From Eutreptiella sp. 'Long Island Sound 2002' (lineage: Eukaryota; Euglenozoa; Euglenophyceae; Eutreptiales; Eutreptiaceae), in the NCBI GenBank assembly GCA_964036045.1, contig OZ038378.1, positions 143,526,910-143,590,909 of the forward strand: a stretch of 64,000 bases of DNA, given 5' to 3'. Position 1 is the stretch's first letter; each line of letters opens with the position of its first letter. The position numbers and the translations under genes were made by a program. Under the pieces are notes generated by a model that searched no databases, was not told the origin of the DNA, and saw nothing but the letters and a program-made list of their open reading frames with translations. Positions 1 to 11,004 of the stretch are shown here, piece after piece.

Positions 1-740
1 GATCCGGCATATCAGAAATATATAGGTCTGATCCTGAGACTGAGCTGCGAGGCGGCGATTCCGCCGAAGCAGAGAAAATGACCAAAATGTAGCCAATCTG
101 GGTTAGTTCAGTGAAAATCTGAGCAGATGGGGGTTAGCCGCACTTACAGTGCCCTGATCATATCCAGCGTTGGGTTTTGCGTATTGCACTGCGTTTTGCC
201 AATTGGAGGGAGAGGGTTGTGCACACATGAATTGGCATGCCCATTCTAACCCCCTACCAAACCACAGCTGCCCCAGCGACGCCAATGAGCGCAGTGGAAG
301 CTGTAGATGTCTTTTATGACTCAGCAGAACCTGGCGACTACCCTGATGCAGCGCCTTTTTCCAATGTTAGGGATGTTATAGGAAATTTTAAATACATGTT
401 GAAGCCATGGGGAGGCCAAGAAAAATTCCCTTTTTCCTTTAAAGTGCGACAGTGGTGGCCACCACAGCACAAGGAGGGAGTATGAAAAAGTGTATTTCCC
501 TGCTAAAATGTTAGCTTTAGTTGTTATAAAGAGGCCTAAAGGCAACACTCATTTTTATCTTAGTATTGGCCTATCCAAAAAAGGGTGACAAGACATTTTG
601 ACCTATAAAACCAAGCATTAAACTATGGAGGTTTTGTGGACCCCTGACCCCCCAACTGATTGATCTTGTACACCATTTCCTGGACTGACTGAGGCGCTGA
701 CATTGATCCAGAGCCTATACATTTTTCTATGTTTTCTCAT
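1..740. other. Unassigned sequence with one weak ORF
   Basis: No gene can be assigned with confidence. A plus-strand frame at 237-485 (82 codons) reads as ordinary protein without low-complexity bias and could be a terminal exon, but it matches no family I recognise and has no clear splice acceptor. A short frame ending in a stop near 92 at the very left edge could be the end of a gene lying outside the window. Confidence 0.3.
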
Positions 741-835
741 GAATTCTTAGCTATCCTAGTGGTATGCACACTAGGGGGTCGTGGCACCTCTTTTTGAGAG
801 GTCCTGGGTTCAAACTCCAGTCAGCCTAGCTAAGT
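741..835 (+). repeat. tRNA-derived SINE-like segment
   Basis: A possible pol III A box (TAGTGGTATGCAC, about 757-769) is followed at normal spacing by a good B box (GGTTCAAACTC, about 808-818) flanked by a T-stem-like CCTGG/CCAG pair. The rest does not fold as a full cloverleaf and no CCA-adjacent acceptor stem is visible, so a tRNA-derived SINE head or tRNA pseudogene fits better than a tRNA gene. Confidence 0.3.
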
Positions 836-1863
836 AGGATTATCCCATGTGACATGGCAATGACCTCAGCGCCACAAGCCATGCCACCTCAGCACCTATG
901 GGACCCAAAACAAAGAGTGCACATCTCTAGATGGCTCTATGAAAGAGAGGATGCCCTTGTGGGCAGTTTTTCCATCCTTGTAGGATATTTTCTAACTATC
1001 TTTTCCTAAATCTGTAGTTATTGTAAGTTTCGTTTGGTGTATCACTATCTCCTTTGACTACAGCCCTTCATTTGTGGATTTGATCCTGTGGTCTTTTGCC
1101 TTGCAAACTGTGGGTACTTATTTGGGTTTATTTCATCAAAACTTATTGGTTTGGAAAACCTGAACTACAACAAGCAGCAGCAGGAGCAAGCAGGGGCATC
1201 AACAATACTAAACAATCAAAGCATTCAACAGTGAAAGCCTGTTATAACTTTCTATTTTGAAGATATGGCCCAAATTAACTAGGGATGAAATTGCCGACTC
1301 TGCTACACGATTCCGTTTTGCTTATTCCTCATCGCGTGCGGCTGCAAGCAAAGTTGTATGTGTCTTTCTTGGACTCCTTGCATAGCTGTTTGGAACATAG
1401 GACCTCAGTCGACCCATTGTGTGGTAACTTGTGGTTGACAGAACCTCCTTAATATACCCTTTTCATTAATCAAGAAATTGCCGACCCATTTGACAAATGC
1501 CTTCTGCATCTTAGTGGCTTCATTTAAGACTTGAAGAACATTGAACAACATTTTAACAGACATTCTATTTAATGAAATGTATGCTCAAACAATTATTATA
1601 ACCTTTGTTGTTGATTCTCGCCAAACATGCATGCTTTTGAAATGAACAATCCATGCAAAAAATATTTTGACTGCCAATGAAAAAAATTTTTCATACTTGG
1701 TTCTCTAAATAGATTTCCACAAAGAAGTTTCCACTTAATAACTTTATTCACATGCTTGGGTCGTGAACGAGCTTTGTAGGCTTGCAACAACGACAACGTG
1801 ATACACGGGTCATCAATGTGGTCAAAGCAACTAGCATCCAAGATGATGGTGCTAATGAGGCTG
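836..1863. other. No recognisable gene
   Basis: AT-rich sequence with scattered short open frames on both strands and no domain, splice structure or repeat that I can support. Confidence 0.5.
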
Positions 1864-1993
1864 GTGCGTGTGTGTGTGTGTGTGTGCGTGTGTGTGTCTG
1901 CGTGTGTGTGTGCGTGTGTGTGTGCGTGTGTGTGTGTGTGTGCGTGCGTGTGTGTGTGTTTGTGTGTGTGTGTCCGTTTCTGTGCGCGCGCGT
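1864..1993. repeat. (GT)n microsatellite
   Basis: About 130 bp of GT dinucleotides with occasional GC interruptions. It gives open Cys/Val and Thr/His frames on both strands that are artefacts of the repeat. Confidence 0.95.
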
Positions 1994-3235
1994 GCTTTAT
2001 TGAATGCGAAGAGTATCATTGTGCAAAGCACAAGAACTGTCACATTTGTCATGAAGTATGAAGTAGCAAGATTGTTATTGCATTGTGCACATGGCAGAGA
2101 TTGTTTGGTGTACTTTGGAGCCTCAATACGAAAGGGCAAGCTTACAAATAGAGAATGCTTTTACGATCATTGTTAGGCTGCTTTGAGCTATGCTCGCCGG
2201 AGGACAGCTCCATGCATCAAAAAACCTTGGAAGTAAGGTCTCTTGCCCGGAAGTGGCATGATGGGTGTGCATGATGTGCAGGCTCAGTACTTCGGCTACT
2301 TGCAAGTAGCTACAGTTCTTGTTGAAGCGGCAAGCATCACCTAAGCACTAAAAGGTTTTCCCACATCGCAAGCATTGGGTGTTGTTTTTCGAAAAAATAA
2401 AATAGCAAAAACCAAGAACCACAAGCAACATAAGCACAACAACAACAACATCATCATCATAAATACCCGGAGCCGCCGAGTACAATGGTTGGCACCTTAG
2501 AGCACTCATTGTCATTATGATTCAAAACAGCACAATCGCAAATACTGCGTTGTGCCTGCGAAATAAGATATAGATACAAGAAGTTTTACAAGCCAAAGGC
2601 ATGGATCACCAATAAAAAGCATTGATTGTGTCATTTCGGGTCACCTGCAACTCACAGCAAGAATGTCGCATGTCTCTCGCCATCACGGCAACCAATCCCA
2701 CAATTGTAACGGCTCGGATGCCAGCCGGCACCGTCCAGATTTGCTAGCCGCATTTGCCCAAGACAGGGGGGTATGTCATCAAGGCTAGGGGGGCTCAAGG
2801 GCGACGGCAGAATTGAGATACGGCGACGCGGCGCTGCGCGGCCGTTTGCGCCTCCCTCAAGTGCATTTTCAATAACATTTGGTGGTATTAGGGCCAGTGA
2901 GATAGCTAAATCACGCTGCCAGATGCTGTTTTATCGAAAGGATCTGGTATCGCCTGCGGCGCTTTCGCGGTAAGGTGATTTTGGGCCGAATTTTCAATAG
3001 ACATCGAGAGCGGATCAGGTATCCGTGAATTTTTTTTAACTGAATCTACTCAGTGGATGTATAATTTTCATCTGATGCATTCCGATTTATGGATGTCTTG
3101 TACGCACAGATGGGATATTAAAAAAGGTGGTGTTGGCTTTGTGGCAAGCAAGCCTCATCCAGCCAGTGGCCCCACTGCAAGCCGATCCTTAGACTGAAGC
3201 CAACTCAGAAGAAGGACAAGGTCAGCTTGGACCCT
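1994..3235. other. No recognisable gene
   Basis: Mixed-composition sequence with an A/C-rich simple stretch at about 2395-2462 ending in ACAACAACAACATCATCATC. No domain or splice structure is seen. Confidence 0.5.
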
Positions 3236-3447
3236 TCCCAAGCACCTTGGTGTTTTCTTGGTCAATGCCGCCTTTGGGGTGAAGCAATTGTGGGGAGGAA
3301 GAGGTGGGAGGAGAAGTTAGGCCGAGTTTGTGTGATGGGTGTCCCAAGCATCTTGGTGTTTTCTTGGTCAAAGCCGCATTTGGGGTGAAGCAATTGTGGG
3401 GAGGAAGAGGTGGGAGGAGAAGTTTCGCCGAGTTTGTGTGATGAGTG
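3236..3447 (+). repeat. Two-copy tandem repeat, 106-bp unit
   Basis: Unit 1 (3236-3341) and unit 2 (3342-3447) both start TCCCAAGCA and run through a GGGGAGGAAGAGGTGGGAGG tract. They differ at only a few positions, so the duplication looks fairly recent. Confidence 0.85.
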
Positions 3448-3916
3448 TAGTTGCCCAACGCATGCGAAGGAGATTGAGGGCTGCTTTCACTCCTTCAAAA
3501 AGAGCAGTTGCAAGCTCAAAGTGTGAATTGTATACAATTGTTGTCACCTTGGTCATTTAGAGGTAAATGCTACAATCTACTACAACATGAGGTCTACACA
3601 AGGTTCATATGCATTGCTAAACGTAGTTGCACACTCCTTTCGTTGCTTGTTGTGTTTGCGCTTGTACGATCTTTGTCAATCGTGACATTTGTAATCGGGG
3701 TCACTTCAAAAACACCTTTTTTTGTATCTTTTCCAAAGGCAACTTTGGCACTATTTATAGGTAGGCCTTAGGTGTAGTTTACGGATTAGAGCCTTTTCCC
3801 TCTCCCTTGTAGTTTCGTTGTGTCCCTGGGTTCCAAATTGCCGCTGGGAGCGATCGGCAAGTATTACCGATCCAAGTACGGCTCCATTCAGTATGCTTTT
3901 CCCGTTTGCTTTTTAG

Positions 3917-4202
3917 TATCGGCAAGGTCCTTGAGGACCGAGAAGCAATTATACGACAAAAGAACCAAGTGGAAAAGACAAGCCAACAACTGAAGCATGA
4001 CAACCTCAAGAAAGAGAAGGAGAACACGAAATTGAAGGATTGGTACGTTTCGGAGAGAAGGATTGGTTCCAAGATGGCTAAAGAGTTGGAACATTGTAAA
4101 TCTAGACTTAAGGAGTTACGTTCATGTGTTTTCAACTTGGAGAGAAAAGTAAGTGGTTTGAAAGCTAAATTGTCGAAAAATGGTGGCGCAAATGTGTTGT
4201 AG
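3917..4202 (+). CDS. Coiled-coil protein, C-terminal exon (partial)
   Basis: This frame follows a good acceptor (TTGCTTTTTAG ending at 3916) and has no in-frame ATG near its start, so it looks like a last exon rather than a whole gene. It encodes about 95 residues, dense in Lys, Glu, Gln and Leu with heptad-like spacing (for example VLEDREAIIRQKNQVEK and CKSRLKELRSCVFNLERKV), predicting a long coiled coil. It ends in a short Gly/Ala tail at a TAG stop. No upstream exon could be placed and no family is recognised. It could be part of a transposon accessory protein, since such exons recur in the elements further right. Confidence 0.4.
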
Positions 4203-4695
4203 TGCTCTGGCTTTGTTTCTTGTGCGTGCTGTTTGCAAATCCGCATCCATCGGTGGTTAGTTGGTAAGATGACTTGTTCATGAGCCCGTAAGCCCAAGAT
4301 ATAGCGAAAACAAGGTTCTAGAACCCTACCCTACCAAATGGCTGTGTAGGCCTAGGGTGTGCAAAAAGGGGGGGCGGGTCGTGAGCCTGAACTAGGGAGG
4401 CGCGAAGAGCGGAGGGAGTTGAAATGACATATGTACATCTAATGGAAGCTTTTGGGACCCTTGGGGGGGGGCCAAGTCCGATACCTCAAAACCACCAACC
4501 CCCTTGAGCCCCCCGAGCCAGACTCAGTTACTAACTGAGACTGCGGAGGCAGTTGAACACAGATGTGTTTGACAATAAGTCCGCAGCGGCCGAGTATGGT
4601 TTGGGCAAAGGTAGGGAACCGATTCACCTGCAGCAACAACTCTCTGTTTTGGCATGCCTTTTTATCAATTTATTAATCAACAAATAGAGTGGACG
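4203..4695. other. No recognisable gene
   Basis: Spacer with short G and C tracts (4365-4380, 4461-4470). No gene or repeat family is recognised. Confidence 0.45.
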
Positions 4696-4696
4696 A

Positions 4697-4790
4697 GCGG
4701 GTATAGGTGTCCAAGATATTGTTGAATATGAGCGGTATAGGTGTCCAACATATTGTCCAAGATATTGTTTAGCATAGGTGTCCAAGATAT
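4697..4790 (+). repeat. Minisatellite (GGTGTCCAAGATATTGTT type), left part
   Basis: Imperfect repeats of a 25-30 bp unit containing GTATAGGTGTCCAAGATATT. The array continues at 5223-5310. It is interrupted by the element at 4791-5222, which sits exactly at the ATAT of one unit, so the undisturbed units serve as empty-site references. Confidence 0.8.
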
Positions 4791-5226
4791 TCCTTTGGCT
4801 ACAGGCGTGGGTACATGTGTGTTTTTACCCGCGAAAATTTTTTTTGTGGGTTTTCATGAGTTCGAAAGTGAAACAGGATTTTTTGATGGTGCTGAACACG
4901 ATGCCGACATTTTTTCTTTTTCGTTTTGCCATTTTGCAAGGTTTCTAGACAGTGGGTTTTCTGTGCCGTTTTACCCACAAATGTACCCGCGCGGGTACAT
5001 TTGCGGGTAAGTGGGTAGCTGGGCGAAACAAGCAATTTACCCACTTACCCGCAAATGTACCCACGCGGGTACATTTGCGTGTAAGTGGGTAAGTGGGCAA
5101 TTTACCCACTTACCCGCAAATGTACCAGCGCGGGTACATTTGCGGGTAAGTGGGTAAATTGTGTAAACTATGTGGGTAAATCTCGTGGGTTGGCAATCCA
5201 TGTACCGTTCGTAGCCAAAGGAATAT
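4787..5226. mobile_element. Short non-autonomous TIR element with ATAT duplications
   Basis: The body is 4791-5222 (432 bp). The left end reads TCCTTTGGCTACAGGCG and the right end is its inverse (CGTAGCCAAAGGA), with a second shared block GGTACATG just inside each end. ATAT flanks both sides (4787-4790 and 5223-5226). The surrounding minisatellite supplies a paralogous empty site with a single ATAT (about 5241-5265), so ATAT fits a 4-bp target duplication. There is no coding capacity. The interior is built from palindromes (see 4976-5155). The ends match those of the larger elements at 9461-19065, so this is probably a MITE of the same family. Confidence 0.8.
4976..5155. repeat. Three tandem palindromes inside the MITE
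   Basis: Three roughly 62-bp units, each a near-perfect palindrome centred on GTACCCGCGCGGGTAC with arms ACCCGCAAAT and ATTTGCGGGT, linked by ACTTACCC/GGGTAAGT. Each could form a cruciform. They may be transposase-binding or replication-slippage structures. Confidence 0.85.
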
Positions 5227-5310
5227 TGTTGAGCGGTATAGGTGTCCAAGATATTGTTGAGCGGGTATAGGTGTCCAAGATATTGTTGCCTGTGTCCAAG
5301 ATATTATTGC
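5223..5310 (+). repeat. Minisatellite (GGTGTCCAAGATATTGTT type), right part
   Basis: Continuation of the array at 4697-4790 with at least three units. Units around 5241-5275 preserve GTCCAAG-ATAT-TGTTGAG uninterrupted. Confidence 0.8.
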
Positions 5311-5537
5311 CTGCTTTCACATATGTGGGTAATGGTACAAACACCATGGGCGCCGAGGGTCCAGAAGTAAAAAATAGGTCAAAAGAGGCGAGGCCAAAGT
5401 TTTCAATTAAAACAAGACACGAGACACGCACGTTTTTTTGAGGCATTATTCTTAAAAGATGCGGACGCGAGACGCAAACACAAAATCGGACCATTATTAT
5501 TAGCGTCTTTAACCCCAATTCTATAGTAGTGGAAGCC

Positions 5538-5972
5538 ATATTCCTTTATCTACCCGCCCATGTGCAGCCAAAAAAAGCAGCCGAAAAATTTTTCGTCACA
5601 AAATTTTATGAAAAGTGGTACACCCCGGTTTTTGAACGTGCCGAACGCGATGGAAACGTCCGTTTTTGATGGTTTTAATTTTTTTTTTTTGGCTGCATAT
5701 GTGCAGCCAATAGGCAGCCACAGCCTCCTTTGTATTTTTAGCCTCCAGCCTGCTGGCCGCATTGAGCCTCCAGCGCGGCTGCATGCAGCCAGAGCGCGGC
5801 TGCATGGTGCAGCCAAGACGGCTGCACGTTTTGGCTGCACCATGCAGCCACTTTTTTTGCTGCTTTTTTTTGCCTCCGGCTGCACTTGGCTGCGTTGGTT
5901 GTATCGACAGCTGAAAATGCAGCCAAAATCTTGGCTGTCCGCGGCCGGACCAGCCGGTAGATAAAGGAATAT
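5538..5972. mobile_element. Short non-autonomous TIR element, variant ends, ATAT duplications
   Basis: The body is 5542-5968. The ends are TCCTTTATCTACC and its inverse GGTAGATAAAGGA, differing from the TCCTTTGGCTAC ends only at GGC/ATC, and it is again bracketed by ATAT. The interior is rich in GCAGCC and GGCTGC repeats in both orientations (notably 5700-5860) and would fold back on itself. There is no transposase. Probably a diverged MITE relative of the element at 4787-5226. Confidence 0.7.
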
Positions 5973-7296
5973 TCTAGTGTATAAAATACAAGACCGGTGG
6001 CTAACAAGAGACCGGGGTGGGTTTTGGAGGCCTTGCACGAACAGTTCCTATTCGCGACCGGGTTCATATTAAGAGACCGTGTTGTCACCGGTGGAGAGGG
6101 CGGGCAACCAAGCATGCGTGGGCAACAAACGGAAGGAATATCCAATAAAGCGATGCGTGTTCATTGAAGTTACATCAACCTTGGCCGCTTGGCGGAGTTC
6201 TCATCTTGTACTTGACCTTGGTAGAATAGAGCAAACCTATTCGGAGGCAATATGAATCCGGGAGGAAGTGGTGGCGACTCCGGCAAGGGTGGAAAGTGGC
6301 GATTGATAGGTGCCATAGAAGCCATAGTCGGGGGCTTGGGCTTGCCTCTACCAAGTCTAGAACTTGGCTTTGGCTTTGGCTTTGGGGCCACATCACCCGT
6401 GATACCACCACCAAAATAAATAGGAATATAGCCACATGCAAGGATTTTCTTCCGTGCACTTTGATCTAAATGCGCCTAGTTATCATGGGGCGTGTTCCAG
6501 TCCGTGGGGGGGAGGGGGGGGCTCTATTAGCTGCCCAACCACCAGCCACCCAGCCAGCCACCTTGTCACCCAGCCACCCAACCGTCTAGCCACCATATTG
6601 TGTTGGGCCTTGCATTTTTGCATTTTGCTGTTTGCCTTTGCTCTCAAGATTACATGATGATGATGTGTCTGTGCAGCAGGTATTGGTACAATTTCCTCAC
6701 CATGCACCTACGTTTGTCATGTTTGTGTAATTAGGTAGTTAGGTAATTAGGTAATTAGTTTAATTAGTTGCATTATGCATTGGGATGTGGTTATGGGATG
6801 TTTGGTCCAGTTGCACAATCACCAACACAACTGCCGTTGCAGTGTATTGTAGCGTCCCCGTGTCCAACTAAGGTCGGCGAGCATGCATGGAGCTGCCCCA
6901 GTGCATGTGTTTTTTAGATAGGAAAAAATGTGTGAACTTGTTGGCATCTTTGCACGACAAATTCACATGCGTCGACAGGACTGGGGATGTAGAATGGCCG
7001 AGCCCCATGGCGCGTTGGGGTTTAAAGACGGGACGCGCCACCACTCGCAAACCAGCCCTACTGGCGCTGTATGTATGGAATGGTATAGAGAGGCCAAAAC
7101 ATTTTTCCGCGGTTGGTGCATAATTAGGCCGTTCGGTTTATTGAGTGGTGCATGCTGCATGCTAACAAGGTCATTCCGTGCAATGTCCATCTTTGTGCCG
7201 TGTTATCTATCTCTACTTTTTGGCATTCTTTGTTGATGTTTTTCTTACTTTTTTCCACGTCATTTTGATTGGTCCCATTTTAGGTTTTTCTATTGA
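5973..7296. other. Unassigned spacer with small repeats
   Basis: It holds a Pro/Ser-rich minus-strand frame (6170-6459) without a recognisable domain, a CCAGCCACC-type direct repeat at about 6535-6590, and a GTAATTAG tandem at about 6735-6765. The stretch before 7297 could be the 5' part of the Harbinger-type element that follows, but no terminal inverted repeats were found. Confidence 0.35.
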
Positions 7297-8244
7297 ATGA
7301 GTGATAACTTGTCATCTGCCCAGGTACGAGCAAAAGTGCGTGCGGCTACGTGCCCGGGGCTGAACCTCTGGGAAAAGGCATGCAACGGGAAAGCATTTGT
7401 GCTGCGAACAATTGATGTGCACGCTTGTTTATCCGAACTCATTTCGGACAAATGTTGCCAGCCTTTTCACGTGCCCCGTATCACGCTCTACGACGTTTTG
7501 GTTGGGATGAAGCAATACCCATTTTCTTGGATGTTGCGCAAGTTTCATCCCGAACATTTGCCACGTATTGGAAAGCATGCCGCAATGCAACATGTCACGC
7601 GTGGTTTGCGCCACTTGTGTCAAGTGATCCGGATGGAAATTAGCACGGAACATTTCCAACATCCGAACAATGAAGTGCCCCATTTCCCTGGCACAATTGG
7701 TAGTTGGGACACATTCCCAATTCGTGTTGTTTCCGGCCGTGGCCGATATCAGCCCAAGTACAAGAATGCGGTGGTGAAATTCCATGGAATTACAACTCAC
7801 ATGGGCCTGTTTGCGTACGTGTCCGGTACCCATCCGGGGCAATGTCGGACACCACGTTGGCGCGAAAATATCGCCCGTTGCTACATGCTTCGGACACCTT
7901 ACTCGCCGACCTGCCGTATTTGTCCGTGCCAAATTGCCTTCCCCCAGTGAAAAGCCACAAGGTGGTGACATCACCTTTTGGCAGAAGGAAATTAACCGTA
8001 TTCACAGTTCTATAGGGCCCGCGTTGAACACCAGTTTGGACATTTGCACACTTGGGCAATAATTCGGTCCTGGTATCGCGACACAAATTTGCGGGCGTTG
8101 CGTCAAGCTGTCACTGTGTTGTGTGCCATCCGCAACATGTCCCTTTGCTTCAACATGCCGTACGTGCCTTCGACAGCCTATGACCGGTTACTGAGGAGTC
8201 CTGTTTCTTGTGCCCACTTGCGTGTGACATACACCGCTGCGTAG
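7297..8244 (+). pseudogene. Harbinger/IS5-like DDE transposase, frameshifted
   Basis: The conserved core of a DDE_Tnp_4 (Harbinger/HARBI1-type) transposase can be followed through three reading frames. Frame 1 (from 7297) carries a helical N-terminal region and the first catalytic Asp in GTIGSWDTFPIRV. A shift near 7840 is needed to read the second Asp in GAMSDTTLARKY (frame of 7704-8015). Further shifts near 7950 and 8010 lead to the third acidic residue in RVEHQFGHLHTW (frame of 8044-8244). The product would be about 310 residues. The number of shifts argues for a dead copy rather than introns. The original start is uncertain, because 7297 lies next to a possible CAG/GT splice site at about 7324. 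Confidence 0.7.
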
Positions 8245-8247
8245 ACA

Positions 8248-8526
8248 ATGCCTTCTATTAATGATGCGGTGCGCTCTGCCGCCAAAAACGCTTTATCGGA
8301 GTGCCCCGTCAGCTTTGACGCGCGTTGCAAAATTTTACAACTTTGCTTGCAGCATCGCGGGGCCCACAAAAATTGGGCCTCCGATGCTGCTTGGGAGTTG
8401 TTGCGCGACAACGAGTTCAAGGCATCATCAAGAGCATGGCTGCTTTTGATTTCACTTGCTTACCCTTTAGGTGATATTCACCAAGTGTTCTCGCAACCAC
8501 ACCAACATGCTTTTTTCCCCATTTGA
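8248..8526 (+). CDS. Hypothetical protein, possibly linked to the Harbinger copy
   Basis: A 92-codon ATG frame starts 4 bp after the stop of the transposase remnant. The first 65 residues look like normal soluble protein (mixed Ala/Leu/Arg/Asp, with Cys at three places). The last third is less convincing. No family is recognised. Harbinger elements usually carry a second Myb-like gene, but I see no Myb tryptophan pattern here, so a functional link is only positional. Confidence 0.25.
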   Translation: MPSINDAVRSAAKNALSECPVSFDARCKILQLCLQHRGAHKNWASDAAWELLRDNEFKASSRAWLLLISLAYPLGDIHQVFSQPHQHAFFPI

Positions 8527-8756
8527 TCCTCATTATCGGAATCATGCCCAAACATGTTGCTACCGCGAGGTTCATCCGGTTGCTTGCCCTTCCAATCTTT
8601 GAGAGCACCCATGAATCCCTCTACAGCCGGTGGCATTGGCAATTGTGCCTCTTCGCCAAGAAACGTTATCAGCCAGCGGGGTCGGTGATCACATTTCTTC
8701 GTCGAGAAATTGTGAGACTTCGATAACGGATATTATACAGGAAACGTGACACAACA

Positions 8757-8761
8757 CAGAC

Positions 8762-8798
<37 letters not shown>

Positions 8799-8802
8799 CA
8801 CA
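8757..8802. repeat. (GACA)n microsatellite
   Basis: About eleven GACA tetranucleotides, the first with a GATA variant. Confidence 0.95.
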
Positions 8803-8984
8803 AACACTTATTTGCACTGATTGCTTCACGGGAAGGGGTATACTGCTTGCCTCTTGGTACCGACAGTGACAGTGACAGTGACCAAGAAACCATGGGAGTT
8901 TATGGTAAGTTGCGTGCTAGAAAATGCATACACAAAGAATTTTTTTTTGATTTTTTTACGAGAACTCGAGTCAATGGACCCCCC

Positions 8985-9098
8985 GTGCGCGTGTCAATGG
9001 ACCCCCCCTTCGAAAGAAGAAACATGGCCCCCCTTGCCAATGGACCCCCCCTCTCGAAAGAAGAAACATGGCCCGGGCCATTGACACGGGGGGGGATG
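8985..9098. repeat. GGACCCCCC direct and inverted repeats
   Basis: Three copies of CAATGGACCCCCC and two of CGAAAGAAGAAACATGGCCC, closed by an inverse block (GGGCCATTGACACGGGGGG). The segment can fold back. Origin unknown. Confidence 0.7.
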
Positions 9099-9227
9099 GT
9101 AGGAGAATAGACGGTGCCGATATCCTGTACATGGTGGGGGATGGATGTCATGGGATGAGACCTCCCTCCCCGAAATGCCTCATGGTTTGGCTTGACAAGC
9201 CTTCGAGGCAACCCTGGTTCGTGCCAT

Positions 9228-9358
9228 CGTGGGAAGCCAAGAGATATACCAGCTGAAGAGGAGCTTAAATTGTATTCTATTCTATAATACGTTCGTTTCC
9301 TCGTGGGAAGCTAAGAGATATACGAGCTGATGAGGAGCTTAAATTACATTCTATTATG
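9228..9358 (+). repeat. Two-copy tandem repeat, 74-bp unit
   Basis: Units start CGTGGGAAGC at 9228 and 9302 and share AGAGATATAC and GAGGAGCTTAAATT. Confidence 0.8.
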
Positions 9359-10126
9359 TACACCAATCTTTCACGTTTTATCATTACTTGAGAGACCAGT
9401 CATCAAAGCTCCCTTGTACTCTTACCCATCATAGGCGACCCGTAGTACGAAGGTTGGTTCATATTCCTTTGGCTACCAGACCGGACGGAGGACCGGTCCG
9501 GTCTTGTGGGTAAAATTGCCACTTGTTGGGCAAAGATAGGGTCAAGGGTTTGGAAAGGTGGCCGAAATGATGGTTTAGATGGTTTTCTTAGATTCAATGT
9601 TCCCACCCGTATTCTTGCCCAAGTAACTCAGAATCATACACTTGAACTGTCATTTTTGGCGCATTTTCCAAAAACTGCAGGTGTTTTTTTGGCGTTGATT
9701 CTTACACTTGAGCTGTTTTTTTTTGGCGTGCGCGTGTAGGTGAGCATGCGCACAAATATTCCTTTGGCTACCAGACCGGACGGAGGACCGGTCTGGTCTT
9801 GTGGGGAAAATTATCACTTTCTGGCAAAGGATTGGGTCAAGGGTTTTTGAACGTGGCGGAAATGATGGTTTTGGTGGTTTTCTTAGACTCAATAGTATTT
9901 TAGAGAAAAACAGTAAGACCAGTTTCAGAGACCGGTGGGACCGGTCTTTGCAAACCGAACGGACCGGACCACTTCGGTACACTTTGGAGCACTTTGTTAC
10001 ACTTGCCTCCCAAACCTACCTTTGCGCGCTCGTTGCAGCATGCACGCCACCACACACCATGCACAAACCACACACACATACACAGACTTTGCTTCCCATG
10101 TCCTCTTGGGTGTTTCAACGATGCAT

Positions 10127-10167
10127 GTCTGAGGAGTTTTTGTACTTGTGCTCGCCCCTTGCAGCCT
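10127..10167 (+). repeat. 41-bp direct repeat, copy 1
   Basis: Begins GTCTGAGGAGTTTTTGTACT and ends in a splice-acceptor-like CCCCTTGCAG plus CCT. Identical to copy 2 at 10961-11001. Confidence 0.85.
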
Positions 10168-10960
10168 GATGGGTGGGATGCACCATTAGCATGAAAATAG
10201 ATCGGTTCAAACAGTTTCATGCAGACCGGTCAGACCGGTCTTCCGAACCTCGCTCCTGGTCCCCTACTTCCTGCTGCCTTTTGACAGGACCGGTCAGACC
10301 GCTCTTCCCCGCTTTGTTGCTTAGCCTTCTTAGCCGTCCCTGTTTCTCAAATCACTGTGGTATGCGGGTTCCACTGCAGATGTGCAGGCTAATTTTCGCT
10401 CCCTCCTCTGGGGCGTAGGCTGGCACTCTTACCCCAAACATTGGTGGTTGCCCTGTCTCACACGCTTTCTGCGGAAGTATAACCTTCTAGAGGTGTTTTC
10501 CCTGGGATCTGTTACCACGTGGGTTCGGGAGGGCAAACGGGCGGCAGCGACCAGCGGCTCGGGAGTGGTTTCATCTCAGGATGTTTCTGCGCATGCTGTG
10601 CAGTACCATTGATTTGTGGTGCCAGTGTGAGTGCTCTGTGGCGAGCGACACATATACTGGACGTAAGGCCCTGTGTGAACGCATAGTCAGTGTATTTTTG
10701 ACATAAATCAGGTTGAGTTTGGTATGGAAACGAAAGGCGGGTCTGGTGCCACACAAAACGAGAGTGGACAGGATCCATGGGCGCCAGGGGTCGAATATGG
10801 TGTGTGCCCGGGACCACAGATGCCTACCGATGATGAAATGTCGTTGTTGTCATTATGTATTTGCGTGCCGAGGGCAATCAGCCCGACTTTGGGCCACCAG
10901 AACATCCTGTCTACTGTTGCATTGTTTGTTTGCACTAGCCTCATGGGCATGGCCGTGTTT

Positions 10961-11001
10961 GTCTGAGGAGTTTTTGTACTTGTGCTCGCCCCTTGCAGCC
11001 T
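10961..11001 (+). repeat. 41-bp direct repeat, copy 2
   Basis: Same sequence as 10127-10167. Here the CCCCTTGCAG block sits directly before the coding exon at 11005-11355 and could be its acceptor. Confidence 0.85.
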
Positions 11002-11004
11002 TTA

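Noticed and set aside
1852-2176. Cys/Val-rich and Thr/His-rich frames
   Set aside because: Translations of the (GT)n microsatellite.
3779-4297. 172-codon minus-strand frame
   Set aside because: Shadow of the coiled-coil exon on the plus strand. Its composition (Ser/Phe/Leu-rich) is what the antisense of a Lys/Glu-rich exon gives.
6122-6145. GGAAGGAATAT resembling a TCCTTTGGCTAC-type right end
   Set aside because: Only AAGGAATAT matches. No TAGCC part and no partner end nearby.
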